DNA of 35,473 nt from contig NAVB01000596.1 in NCBI GenBank assembly GCA_002179805.1, positions 1 through 35,473 on the forward strand, read 5' to 3'. This stretch comes from Acanthamoeba lenticulata. Lineage: Eukaryota > Discosea > Longamoebia > Acanthamoebidae. The notes under the pieces were generated by a model. That model had not been told where the DNA came from. It did no database searches and saw only the letters and a program-made list of their open reading frames with translations. The translations under genes were made by a program, and so were the position numbers. This document shows, piece by piece, positions 20,097 through 29,262 of the stretch (position 1 is the first letter of the stretch; every line of letters begins with the position of its first letter).

Positions 20097-20282
20097 TATA
20101 AAAGTAATGCATCCGCCGGGAATTGAACCGTGGATTGTCTTTTCGCGCCAGGAGTACTCTCTACCTCTACCTCCTCGCCGGGCCTTGCCATGAACCCTCT
20201 GCTTGCTGGTCAGGCTCCCACTATCACCCTCATCCTGGCCTCCCGTGCTGCCGACGTGCTCCACCTCGCGGTCATGCATTAA
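20097..20282 (+). other. TATA-like box with small ORF and tRNA-Gly relic
   Basis: TATAAAAG at 20097-20104 is followed at 20190 by an ATG opening a 30-codon, G/C-biased frame (starts MNPLLAGQAPTITLILASRA, stop TAA 20280-20282). Between them, on the minus strand, GGTTCAATTCCCGGCGGATGC (about 20109-20129) resembles the T arm and acceptor strand of a tRNA-Gly, but the matching 5' acceptor and D arm are missing. The small frame may be a micro-gene, an exon or chance; the tRNA part looks like a relic. Confidence 0.25.
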
Positions 20283-20285
20283 AGC

Positions 20286-20474
20286 TCAGAGAGGTGCCCT
20301 CTCTTGTGGCGATGAGGAGGAGGAGGAGACCCGTTCTGGAGTGATCAAGGGCGCTGAGGCAACCGAGTTGAGCCCGTAGGCGGTCAGCAGCGGCTCGTCC
20401 TTCTGGTAGGTGATCGTGGTGGTTACGATGAGGACGGTGACGAGGGCAACACTGTTCCTGCGCTCTGCATCTGG
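20286..20474 (-). pseudogene. Coding-like block without an assigned gene
   Basis: After an acceptor-like CACACACAG on the minus strand, 63 codons run open to TGA (20288-20286). Third positions are strongly G/C-biased. The frame includes a hydrophobic stretch (SVALVTVLIVTTTITY), then KDEPLLTAYGLNSVASAPL and a serine run. The upstream DNA (20475-20629) is AT-richer and lacks bias. It could be the last exon of an unspliced alternative form of the glycosyltransferase gene at 20630-21709, whose GTGTAAGC near 20673 resembles a donor, but the phases do not give a clear join. It could also be a leftover exon. Confidence 0.3.
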
Positions 20475-20629
20475 CTGTGTGTGGGCGTGTGTGATGAACA
20501 AGACAAAAGGAAGGAAGCCAGGAGACAGGACTGGACAGTCACAGGACCACGGGTGCTTCTGCTTTTTGATGAAGAACCGTTTTCTCATCGAATCAATATC
20601 TGTTTGTGTTGCATACATCGTGCGCAGAT

Positions 20630-21709
20630 TCATGACGCGAGGTTGGCTTCATGAGCGAGCCAGCGCTTACACAGATCGTCGGAGACAAGATGGCCCAGCA
20701 TACGACCGATCACGGTCGAGCGACCCTCAGGACGGGCCAGCACGCAGGGGTAGTCCCGGGGCAGACGGCTCTCGGCGCCAGAGCTCGTGCCCCACCAGTG
20801 CCAGCCCAGCGCGCCGGCCTGGCGAAAGTCGTAGGCGCTGGCCTCGTCCACCGCGTCGGTAAAAAGCGCCGTGAAGGGCGTGTTCCAATCAGGCTTGAAG
20901 AAGGCCGTCGTCGGGAGCATCAGGATGAGGTCCGACAGTTCGAGCCCAAGCTCATGGGGCAGGCGGACTGAGTGCTGATCCCATGACGAGTCATCAAACG
21001 AGCGATACTCTTGGCGCCAGCGTGCGACAAAGGACGACAGTGGTCGTGCGATGATGACGGCGTTACACAGGCCCAGGTCGCGCTCCGCCTGGCGGCCCAT
21101 GATGATCTCCACCTTGGGATGCTGCTGGAGGTGTTTGTCGAAGGCCGACCAAAAGTCGTTGAAGGTCAGGACGTCGGTGTCCAGGTAGATCCCGCCAAAG
21201 TGGTAGATGGCGGTGAGGCGCATGACGTCGGTCTTGTGCTGGAGTACAGCCACGGGCCGCCCAAAGACCTGGTCCACTGGGGCGTGCTCGATCACGCACA
21301 CAAGGTGGCCATGCAAACTGAGGAACTCGTCCCACCAGAAGCCCACAGGCAGGGCGTTCTGCGTGCAGTGGATCATAACTGCGTGGGGGCGAAGCCGCAC
21401 GACCGCCGAGTGCATTCCAAGCCACCGCGCGAAGCTCAGCGTGCGCGTCGAGTAGGCGCTGAAAGCGAACACGTAGTGTAGCACTCTCGGCAGGTCCTGC
21501 GCAGGTGGCAAGAGGAGGCTGGTGTTGGGCGCGCAATGGTGGCCGCTCACAGGTGGTATGAGGGAGGGCAGGTCATATTGATGTAGTTGAAATCGAAAAA
21601 ATGCAACCGAGAGCACCGACGAGAAGAAGAGAAGAGCCAGGACCAGCAGCATCCACCGGTGTGGCGTGCACCCTGCGCTCATACGGTGTGGCGTGCACCC
21701 TGCGCTCAT
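20630..21709 (-). CDS. Type II membrane glycosyltransferase with DXD motif, 359 aa
   Basis: A single exon from ATG 21709 to TGA. The N-terminus holds two copies of MSAGCTPHR, then a membrane anchor (about 19-38, WMLLVLALLFFSSVLSVAFF) and a lumenal catalytic domain. LPRVLHYVFAFSA, KTDVMRLTAIYHFGGIYLDTD (DXD at about 180) and a conserved Trp-rich C-terminal region (GALGWHWWGTSS) match the Gly_transf_sug/GT32 type, which includes alpha-1,4-galactosyl- and mannosyltransferase-like enzymes using a nucleotide sugar and Mn2+. The acceptor is unknown; glycosylation of lipid or protein in the Golgi is the likely role. The start could be either MSAGCTPHR copy (21709 or 21682), because the 27-bp unit carrying the ATG is duplicated. 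Upstream on the same strand lies tRNA-Lys, 78 bp away. Confidence 0.82.
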   Translation of the reverse strand: MSAGCTPHRMSAGCTPHRWMLLVLALLFFSSVLSVAFFRFQLHQYDLPSLIPPVSGHHCAPNTSLLLPPAQDLPRVLHYVFAFSAYSTRTLSFARWLGMHSAVVRLRPHAVMIHCTQNALPVGFWWDEFLSLHGHLVCVIEHAPVDQVFGRPVAVLQHKTDVMRLTAIYHFGGIYLDTDVLTFNDFWSAFDKHLQQHPKVEIIMGRQAERDLGLCNAVIIARPLSSFVARWRQEYRSFDDSSWDQHSVRLPHELGLELSDLILMLPTTAFFKPDWNTPFTALFTDAVDEASAYDFRQAGALGWHWWGTSSGAESRLPRDYPCVLARPEGRSTVIGRMLGHLVSDDLCKRWLAHEANLAS

Positions 21710-21710
21710 A
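21657..21710. repeat. 27-bp tandem duplication over the glycosyltransferase start codon
   Basis: GGTGTGGCGTGCACCCTGCG with CTCATAC occurs twice in direct tandem, 27 bp apart. Each unit encodes the nine residues MSAGCTPHR on the minus strand, so each copy has its own in-frame ATG. Confidence 0.85.
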
Positions 21711-21786
21711 CGGCCTGCGCCACCATCCAATCTTTGAAATGAACGCCAACCACCGGACTTCTCAGTTTTGCTACGTTAAAAAAGAT

Positions 21787-21859
21787 AGCCGACCGTGGGG
21801 CTCGAACCCACGACCACAAGATTAAGAGTCTTGCGCTCTACCGACTGAGCTAGGCCGGC
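21787..21859 (-). tRNA. tRNA-Lys (anticodon CTT)
   Basis: On the minus strand the acceptor GCCGGCC pairs with GGTCGGC (one G-T pair). The D arm is TAGCTCAGTCGGTAGAGC, the anticodon stem CAAGA/TCTTG encloses CTCTTAA (anticodon CTT), and the T arm is GTGGG-TTCGAGC-CCCAC. A T6 run follows (rc of 21780-21785). The encoded discriminator is T, where G is more usual for lysine tRNAs. Confidence 0.93.
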
Positions 21860-21898
21860 AGTTGGTTTATACATGCCGACGTGCCCAAAAGTTGTCGC

Positions 21899-22897
21899 TT
21901 AGCTCTCCGACAAACCGAGCGGTTGCACGTGCAAGGGCAGGTATTGGACCTCGTTCGTTCCGTTCAGGCCACTGGGCAGTACGCTCTCCATGAGGTATAG
22001 CTCATTCACTAGAGCCACAACAGGCGGAGGGAGTTGGCTGATCAGCAAGCGTCGGGGGTTATCCTGAAGACGGTGCATCAGTACCCTGAAACGACAGTCG
22101 TTCTTGCCAGGTTTGTGCCAACGTGCGGATGCGCTGGTCCTCATCATTGGGCTGTGGCCTCGGGCGACGGCCCTTCGGCCCCTTGTTGTTGCGCTCGTAA
22201 CGCCAGCGCGCCAGCGTCAGGTGGGGCACGAACGCCTGCCGGGACTCCTCCGGCCAACCGCCGGGTCGCTGCTGCGTGCCCTTCTCCTCCTGATCCTCCT
22301 GTTCCCGCTTGCGCTTCATACCAGACCGCTCTGGCCCGAGGTCGCAGACGTCATCGACGTCCCCGGGGAGGTCGTTGTCCTCATCGCAGGGCCGGGCGGC
22401 GCGCAGGGCGTCCCACACGCGGCGGGAGAGGGACGCCAGCTCCTCAGTTCCGCGGCTGGCCTCCACATGCAGCTGTACGTACAGTTGGCGTTGTGGTCTG
22501 TCAGCCCGCTCAGGCCCTGCAAGGAGAGGGGGGGGGGTACCACGCGCGGCGCACGCCACGACGGGAAAACGCCAATGCGGCTCATCTCGACCTCAAACGG
22601 TCCCATGCCGGTGACGGCCTGGGCCAGGGCGCGCTTGAGGTGCTCGATGCGAGAGGCTTCGATGGCGCCCAGAAAGTTGAGCGTAAGATGGAAGTTGTCT
22701 GCTCCCACCCAACGTAGCCGCGGCTGGTCTGCCGCACAGCGTAGCAAGCTCGTCTCGCTGTAGATCTGCGGAATGTGTGGCGCACTCATGAGAAGATGCC
22801 AGATGAGTAGCAAAAGGCTGGCGCGCACCTTCTCGATGAGCGGGCGTGGTGGCACAACAGCGATGAATGTGCGTACGAGCCGAGATGGCTTCTCCAT
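21899..22897 (-). CDS. 2H phosphoesterase, LigT / 2'-5' RNA ligase family, 307 aa
   Basis: Three exons, 22897-22555, 22516-22123 and 22085-21899, with introns of only 38 and 37 bp. Joining them in phases 1 and 2 gives one coherent protein. It has the two hallmark H-x-T-x motifs, HLTLNFLG (His 70) and HLTLARWR (His 213), which form the paired-histidine active site of this superfamily. The family strands are present: VRTFIAVVPPRPLIEKVR at the N-terminus, the IGVFPSWR strand, LYVQLHVEA, and ALVNELYLMESVL near the C-terminus. A Lys/Glu-rich insert (KRKREQEDQEEKG, about 180-195) sits between the halves. Family members hydrolyse or form cyclic phosphates and 2'-5' bonds on RNA or nucleotides; the substrate here cannot be read from sequence. 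Intron 1 contains a 10-bp C tract. Start 22897 is the first ATG in frame. Confidence 0.82.
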
Positions 22898-23076
22898 TTA
22901 GTTTCTCTTGTTTTCGTTTTTTTATTTTTAGTTTTATTTAACCGTTAGTAAAAAAAGCTTGCACATTGGGTGAAATGGAACAGAGAAATGAACAGGAGGA
23001 CAGTAGTGTAAGATGATGAGCCTGGGAGCTCGCCAGAAAAAGTTAGACGCACCTCGAAACAAGTGGAGGGTCGATC

Positions 23077-24587
23077 ATGGAGCGAACAGCAGATGATGTG
23101 ATTGAAGAGATTAAGGACCAATGGGAGGCCCATTTCGACGGACTCTCGGTTGTGAATAGCCTCAGTTGGCGGGCGGAGAGCCAGGGCACAGGACGCTTCA
23201 AGGTGCGAATCTTTGGCACTGTGCAGTGCGAGCAATCCGACTTCGATCTCTTCATCGAGCGCCTCAAGAAGGAGATCCCGTGCCTGGCCGCGGCCGGTGC
23301 CATCCAATCCAAGGCCAAATGCGTTGCGCCTAGAGTCTCAAAGACCAGCAAGCACAAGAAGGCCGCTCTGCCCAACTACCAGAAGACCAAGAAGGAGAAG
23401 CCCAAGAAGTCCCATTCGGCCGCGCCCTGGCGCAAGCCCGCACACGATTTCGAAAACCGTGCAGAGGAAAGCGAAGATGAAGAAGAGATCGAGCACAGCG
23501 TGCCCGAGGACACCACCGAGGTGCACGAAGATCCCGCCTCCATCTCTCTCAAGGTGCAAGCGCTGGCGGAGCTGGTGCGCGGGGCCAGGCATCTGGTGGT
23601 CTACACGGGCGCGGGCGTGTCGACGGCGGCCAACATTCCCGACTTCCGCGGGCCGCAGGGCGTGTGGACGCTGATGGACCGGGGCCTCGAGGCCGAGGGC
23701 ATCCCGCTCGAGGCGGCCGTGCCCACCTACACCCACATGGCGCTGGTCGCGCTGCAGGAGCGCGGGGTGCTCCGGCACCTGGTCAGCCAGAACGTCGACG
23801 GTCTGCACCTGCGATCAGGCATCACCAAGGACAACGTAATACACCACCACCCGACCCACACGCTCGCTCGCTTGTGGTTTCCGCACTCACACGCACGATC
23901 GCACTCAGTTGTCGGAGCTGCACGGGAACTGCTACGTGGAGATCTGCGACTCGTGCGGCGCCGAGTACTTTCGGGACTTTGATGTGGTGGACAACGCCGG
24001 GGACGAGAGGGAGCCCTACGACGACCACTGCACGGGCCGCCGGTGCGAGAAGCCCGACTGCTACCACGGCCAACTGAGTACGCGAACCCCAATCTTTATC
24101 TCTGATGACAATCAGTGAGACGATGATGAGCTCAACTCATGATGTGGTCCGATTAGGGGACAACATCATCAACTTTGGCGAGCAGCTGCCGCGGCCGGTG
24201 CTGGTCAAGGCGCAGGAGCACAGCCGCAGGGCAGACGTGGTGATCGCCATCGGCACCAGCCTCCGCGTGGAGCCCGCCGCCAGCCTGGTAAGCACCCTTG
24301 GGGCCATCAGCTCGCACCTGCTCACACGACACACACACACACACATGACGCGCACAGCCGCTGAAGAGCGTGAAGCGCGGAGGGAAGCTGGTGATTATCA
24401 ATCTGCAGAAGACTCCCTACGACTCGTCGGCCCACCTGCGCATCTTTGCGCACTGCGACCACGTCATGCAACTGCTCATGCAGTCCCTGGGTACTGTCCT
24501 TTGCTTGGCTTTGAACGCTCGCAGAGTCCTCACATTCTAAGTGTGTGTGTGTCATGTCGGCAGGCATCGACGTGTCCCTTCCTGAAT
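23077..24587 (+). CDS. Sirtuin (class IV, SIRT6/7-like) with N-terminal extension, 405 aa
   Basis: Five exons: 23077-23835, 23909-24077, 24157-24287, 24358-24490, 24562-24587. This is an NAD-dependent deacylase, probably nuclear. The Rossmann motif TGAGVSTAANIPDFRGPQGVW (from about 177), QNVDGLHLRSG and ELHGN (catalytic His) are intact. Zinc-site cysteines are CDSC and CTGRRCEKPDC. LRDNIINFGEQLP, IGTSLRVEPAASL and KLVIINLQKTPYDSSAHLRI are characteristic of the SIRT6/7 group. The first 70 residues form a separate globular-looking piece (VIEEIKDQWEAHFDGLSVVN, RFKVRIFGTVQCEQSDFDLF), followed by a Lys-rich, likely nuclear-targeting stretch (KTSKHKKAALPNYQKTKKEK) and an acidic linker. The last exon adds only eight residues (GIDVSLPE). 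An (AC)n run lies in intron 3. Confidence 0.92.
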
Positions 24588-25039
24588 GAACTGAATTTTT
24601 GTGTGAGGATTAAAAAAAGGAGCTTTCCCTTAGCGTCTTGCACGAGGAGGCAAGCCCACATGAGGCACCAACACCACCGGCGTCGTCGCCGATCTGGTTG
24701 TGGTGTTGCGTTATTTTATTTTATTTTATTTTATTTTCCAGCTTGGCTGACTTGTCGTCCTTGCCCACCGGCGACCCTGGGCGTTATGGGAGGCAACAAC
24801 CAAGCGCTTGTACCTGGGCCTTGACCTTGGTAGAGTCAATGACGCCTATTAGCCCTACGGGCTACAGGCTTATAATTGCAAGAATGTGTTGAGGCACTGT
24901 TCGCGTCTATTTCACATTCCAGAAAATGTGGTTGCCCCACTAGACCGCAAAGGGCGACACAACCATCACGAGGCAGCGCTCAACACAAGAAGCTAACCAC
25001 AGTGACAAGAAGGCCAAGCAAGCCAGTGCCGTGTAGAAA
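24588..25039. other. Intergenic region with TTTTA repeat
   Basis: There is no gene that I can support between the sirtuin stop and the myosin start. A pure (TTTTA)n run at 24711-24738 divides it. On both sides are short GC-rich scraps (about 24655-24705 and 24740-24800) without an open biased frame, possibly eroded exons. The segment just before ATG 25040 is the presumed myosin promoter and leader. Confidence 0.5.
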
Positions 25040-28000
25040 ATGTTTAGGATATTCAAGGGCGAGGGTGTGGACGACTTGGTGATGGCCTCGAGCCCCTCCA
25101 ACTCGTCCCTCACCGGTCAGCTCGGCGCTCGTTTCGCGGTAACGTGACTCTCCTCTCCTCTCCTCTCCTTCCCCTCCCACCCACGTCTCACCCGCATGCG
25201 GGAGCAACCTTCCACGCACGCAGAGAGAACAAATCTACACAAACCTTGGCGAGGTGCTGGTCTCTGTGAACCCCTACAAATACCTGCCCATTACGGGGTG
25301 CGCTCCTCTCTCAGCCCCTTGCCGCCTTAATTCCCAATAAATAAATGAATGAGAATTGTGCTGCACGCCGTTGGACATTCCTACAACATTGCAACCAACA
25401 CCCGTCACCCAACCCAATGCCGCCGTGCAGGGAGGAATACATCAAGTTGTACCAGTTTTCGGCCGGTTCGGGCAAGGCTGCTCCGCCTCCTCACATCTAC
25501 GCTCTCGCCGAGCGGTACAGAGCGCCCCCACTTCCGCAGGAGCCCAGAATGACGTCGACGTCTGGATGCTGACGTGGCGCCACGTCTGCGGCAGGATGTA
25601 TCGTCGTCTGTCGGAGGAGAACGAATCCCAGTGCGTCATCATCTCTGGCGAGTCCGGAGCCGGCAAGACTGTCGGCGCCAAGCTCATCCTCCAGTACATC
25701 ACCGCCGTTTCGCCCAACGGGTGCGTTCCCTTTCCCTCAATCATCATGTCGTCGTGGCCTCACGCGCACGCTTGTTCGCGGTGTTACGTGCACAGCGGCG
25801 GTGGCATGTCCTCGCCTCGATCGCCGCCGGCATCGTCGTCTTCGTCGTCAGGCTACGGCGGCGGTTATGGAGGCGACGATGACAGCAGTGGCGGCGGCGG
25901 CGGCTACGACGCAGCCCCGGCTCCGCTGTCGCCCCGCGGCCCGCCGCCGATTCCAGGACGTGGGGGCCGTGGTGGCCCGCCGCCGATTCCCGGCCGCGGA
26001 GGCCGCGGCGGTCCTGCCCCAGGCGCCGGCGGTCCGCCGCGCGGTCGTGGCGGTCCCCCGCCGGGTGCGGGCGGTCCGCCCGGAGGTGGCGGCTCCCCGC
26101 GCGGTCGTGGCGGCCCTCCGATGGCCGCTCGTGGCGGCCGGTACCCAACTCCTTCCAACTATTTTGGGTGATTTCTAGCATGAATACTCAACATTCTTTC
26201 TTCAGGGGTGGCGCGCCGATGGGTCGAGGTGGCGGAGGTGGTGGCGGCTTCGGAGGCGGTGGCGGCGGCGGTGCGTTCACGCGATCCATTCGGGGCTGAT
26301 AGTGTCGACAGCGACACGACTGACATTCCGTGCGTGTGTCGACACTTGGGTGCATTCTTCAGGCCCGATCGACATCGAGACGGTGAAGAAGGTCATCATC
26401 GAGTCCAATCCCCTCATGGAGGCCTTTGGTAATGCCAAGACCGTGCGCAACGACAATTCGAGTCGGTTCGGCAAATACCTCGAGGTTCAGTTCAACGACG
26501 CGGCCGCGCCCGTGGGCGGCATGATCACTACCTTCCTCCTCGGTACTTCGTCTTCGTCTTCATCTTCTTTTATTTATTTATTTTTGTGTCTTCGTTTTCG
26601 TTTCATCTTCGTTTTCTTTCTTTGGCTCACTCGCGTCTGCCTCGACACGCCAGAGAAAACCCGAGTGGCGTTCCAGGGCAAGGGCGAGCGCAACTTCCAC
26701 ATCTTCTACCAGCTGATGGCCGGCGCCGACCCGCAGTGGAAATCCGAGTTTGGGCTGGGCAACAGCCCGACGGCCTTCAACTACCTGGCGCAGAGCGGGT
26801 GCACCACCGTCGACGACGTCGACGATGCGGCGTACGTCAAGCGCCACCTTAACAGCAAACAATTCTTCCGTGGTGACCAATTGCTGACGTGGCATGACAC
26901 TACAGCGACTTTGCCGAGGTGCGCAAGTCCATGCGCACGGTGGGCATCCCCGACAGCGAGCAGTACGAGATCTTCAGGATCCTGGCGGGCATCCTCTGGC
27001 TGGGCAATGTGTCCTTCACCGGCGGCGCGCCGGCCAACATCGTCGACCAGACGCCCGTGGAGACGGCGGCCTTCCTCCTCCAGCTCCCGCCCGAGATCCT
27101 CAGCAACTCGCTCACCCACAAAGCCGTACGGCCCGCTTCCCCACTCACCGAGAATCGATCGCCTTGGTGCTGATGCTGCTAGGCGATGTACAGATCGTCT
27201 CTGGCAGCGCGAGGCAGACGCAGTACCAAGTGCCGCAGAACCCGGAGCAGTCGACCGCCATTCGCGACGCGCTGGCCAAGACCCTCTACGCCAGGTTGGT
27301 CGTCCTCCGTTTTGCCGCTTTCGTTCTTCTTCGCTTTCGTTCTTTTCTCGGCTCCCCCCTTTGCGCTGCTGGACTCATCAGGGGAGCGCAGAGTGTTTGA
27401 CTACATCGTGAGCAAGGTCAACGCGGCGATGGCCTACTCGGGCAATTGCAACGTCGTGGGCGTCCTCGACATCTACGGTTTCGAGATCTTTGAGCACAAT
27501 TCGTTTGAGCAGGTACGCACTGAGCCGACCATCAGCCGAACAGCCGTAAGGAAGATGCTGACGTCATGCTGTGGTGATGACGTCACCCGCCCCTCTCTGG
27601 TCCAGTTCTGCATCAACTACGTGAACGAGCGGCTGCAGCAGATCTTCATCGAGTTGACGGTGAGGGGCGAGCAGGAGGAGTACCACGCCGAGGGCATGAA
27701 GTGGAAGGACATCAAGTTCTTCGACAACAAGGTCGTGTGCGACCTCATCGAGGGCTCCAACCCGCCCGGCCTCTTCCGCGTCCTGGACGACATCTGCCGG
27801 TCGGTCCACGCCGCCGACGCCGACACGCTCGACCAGAAGTACATCGACAAGATCAAGACCATGCACCACGAGCATCTCGCCGTGTCGCCCGGCACTCAGG
27901 AGGTCCGCGTCATCCCAGTCTGGCCTTTGGCTGAGATCTACAGGAAAAGCAATATTTAATTATTATTTAATTATTTAATTATTTTCTAATGATTTCTTTT

Positions 28001-29093
28001 TAAAATTGCGCAGTTCACGGTGGAGCATTACGCCGGAAGCGTGACGTACGACGCCAAGGGCTTCCCCGCCAAGAACAAGGACACGCTCTTTGTGTCGCTG
28101 GTCATGTGCATGCAGGAGTCGGCCTCCAGCTTCGTCCACAGCCTCTTCCCCGGTGCGTACTTGCTTGCTGGTCAAGAAGGAAGAGGATGGCCCGCTTGGG
28201 CGCTGACCACCGACAACGTGCAGAGGACGTGTCGGACGACAAGAAGGCGCCCGCGACGGCCGGCACGCAGATCCGCCAGTCGGCGTCGTACCTTGTGCAG
28301 CGCCTGTCGGCCTGCACGCCGCACTACATCCGCTGCATCAAGCCCAACGACAAGAAGTGCCCCATGGACTTCAACTCCAGGTCGGCCCCCTTTCCTCGTT
28401 GCTCATTGTCCCAGAGGGGAAGAGCGCGTGTGATGATGCTGATGCGGATGATGATGGATGATGATGACCTGTGTGCAACAGCCGCGTGGAGCATCAGGTC
28501 AAGTACCTGGGCCTGCTGGAGAACGTCAAGGTCAAGCGGTCCGGCTACGCCTACCGCCACTTCAAGGACGTCTTCCTCAAGCGCTACGGTATTGCCCCTT
28601 TTTGTTTTTGTTTTTGTTTTTGTTTTTGTTTTTGTTTTTGTTTTTGTTTTTGTTTTGATCGTTTCTTTTACAAATAAATTGCTCACTATTGTGGTCTTGG
28701 CGGTGCACAGGCGTCATCTGCACCAAGGTCGAAACCGACCCGCAGCCCTCGTCCATCGCCGCCTTTGTCGACTGGGTGCGCCTCACGAGCCTCCGCCTTC
28801 TCTCCTTGTCGTGCCTTGTCGTGCGGGGCTGACGAGCGGCCGTCCTCGGCACACGATCACGGCAGCTGAAAGCGCACCACGGCTCGGAAGTGGATGCCGC
28901 GGCCGAGTTTGAGGAGGGCAAGACCAAGGTCTTTGTGAAGAACCCCGAGACCATCTACTTCCTCGAGGAGCTCCTCTACAAGCGGACCGATCCCGAGGGC
29001 TACAAGCTCAAGGTCCAAGAGTACAAGCAGAGGGAGAAGCTCGCCCAGAGGCAGGGCAAGAACGGCCTCAAGCCCAAGTGCATCCTCCAGTGA
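25040..29093 (+). CDS. Class I myosin, myosin IK-like: loop-1 Gly/Pro/Arg insert and CaaX tail, 870 aa
   Basis: Seventeen exons: 25040-25138, 25224-25297, 25431-25514, 25595-25720, 25796-26167, 26206-26270, 26363-26542, 26654-26831, 26906-27125, 27194-27294, 27392-27512, 27606-27902, 28014-28152, 28224-28380, 28482-28588, 28711-28775, 28866-29093. The motor has P-loop GESGAGKT (104-111), switch [17 protein letters not shown] (297-312), switch [17 protein letters not shown] (526-540), the actin-binding [10 protein letters not shown] region and converter [13 protein letters not shown]. Loop 1 is expanded by about 146 residues (128-273) rich in Gly/Pro/Arg/Ser ([13 protein letters not shown] repeats). 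The TEDS-rule site is Thr475 (ARQTQYQVP), so PAK-type kinase activation is expected. There is no TH1/SH3 tail; the protein ends shortly after the lever with KCILQ, a CaaX prenylation box. Dictyostelium MyoK has the same plan and acts in phagocytosis and cortical tension. Confidence 0.93.
28598..28657 (+). repeat. (TTTTTG)n repeat in myosin intron 15
   Basis: About nine to ten perfect TTTTTG units lie in the intron 28589-28710, between exons encoding the converter and the C-terminal motor. It yields open but meaningless Phe/Cys frames. The flanking splice sites are canonical. Confidence 0.9.
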
Positions 29094-29262
29094 GCGCAAC
29101 CGCCCGATTGTTGGCCTCTTGTATTTTGGACCCTTTTTTGGTTGAAATCATTTTCAAATGATTTTCAAACAGAATAAAAATAAAAGTTTTCAGTGCTTTT
29201 GCCAAATTAGATGAAACAACTTTTGTGGGCTTTTGTGCAACACCACCAAAGCCAAGAAGCAG

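Noticed and set aside
25904..26158. Minus-strand Gly/Pro frame opposite the myosin insert
   Set aside because: It is the antisense of a Gly/Pro/Arg repeat, which is itself Pro/Gly-rich. The plus strand joins in phase to the motor on both sides.
28471..28677. Phe/Cys repeat frame over the (TTTTTG)n tract
   Set aside because: The tract lies in an intron with canonical ends, and the flanking exons encode continuous myosin sequence without it.
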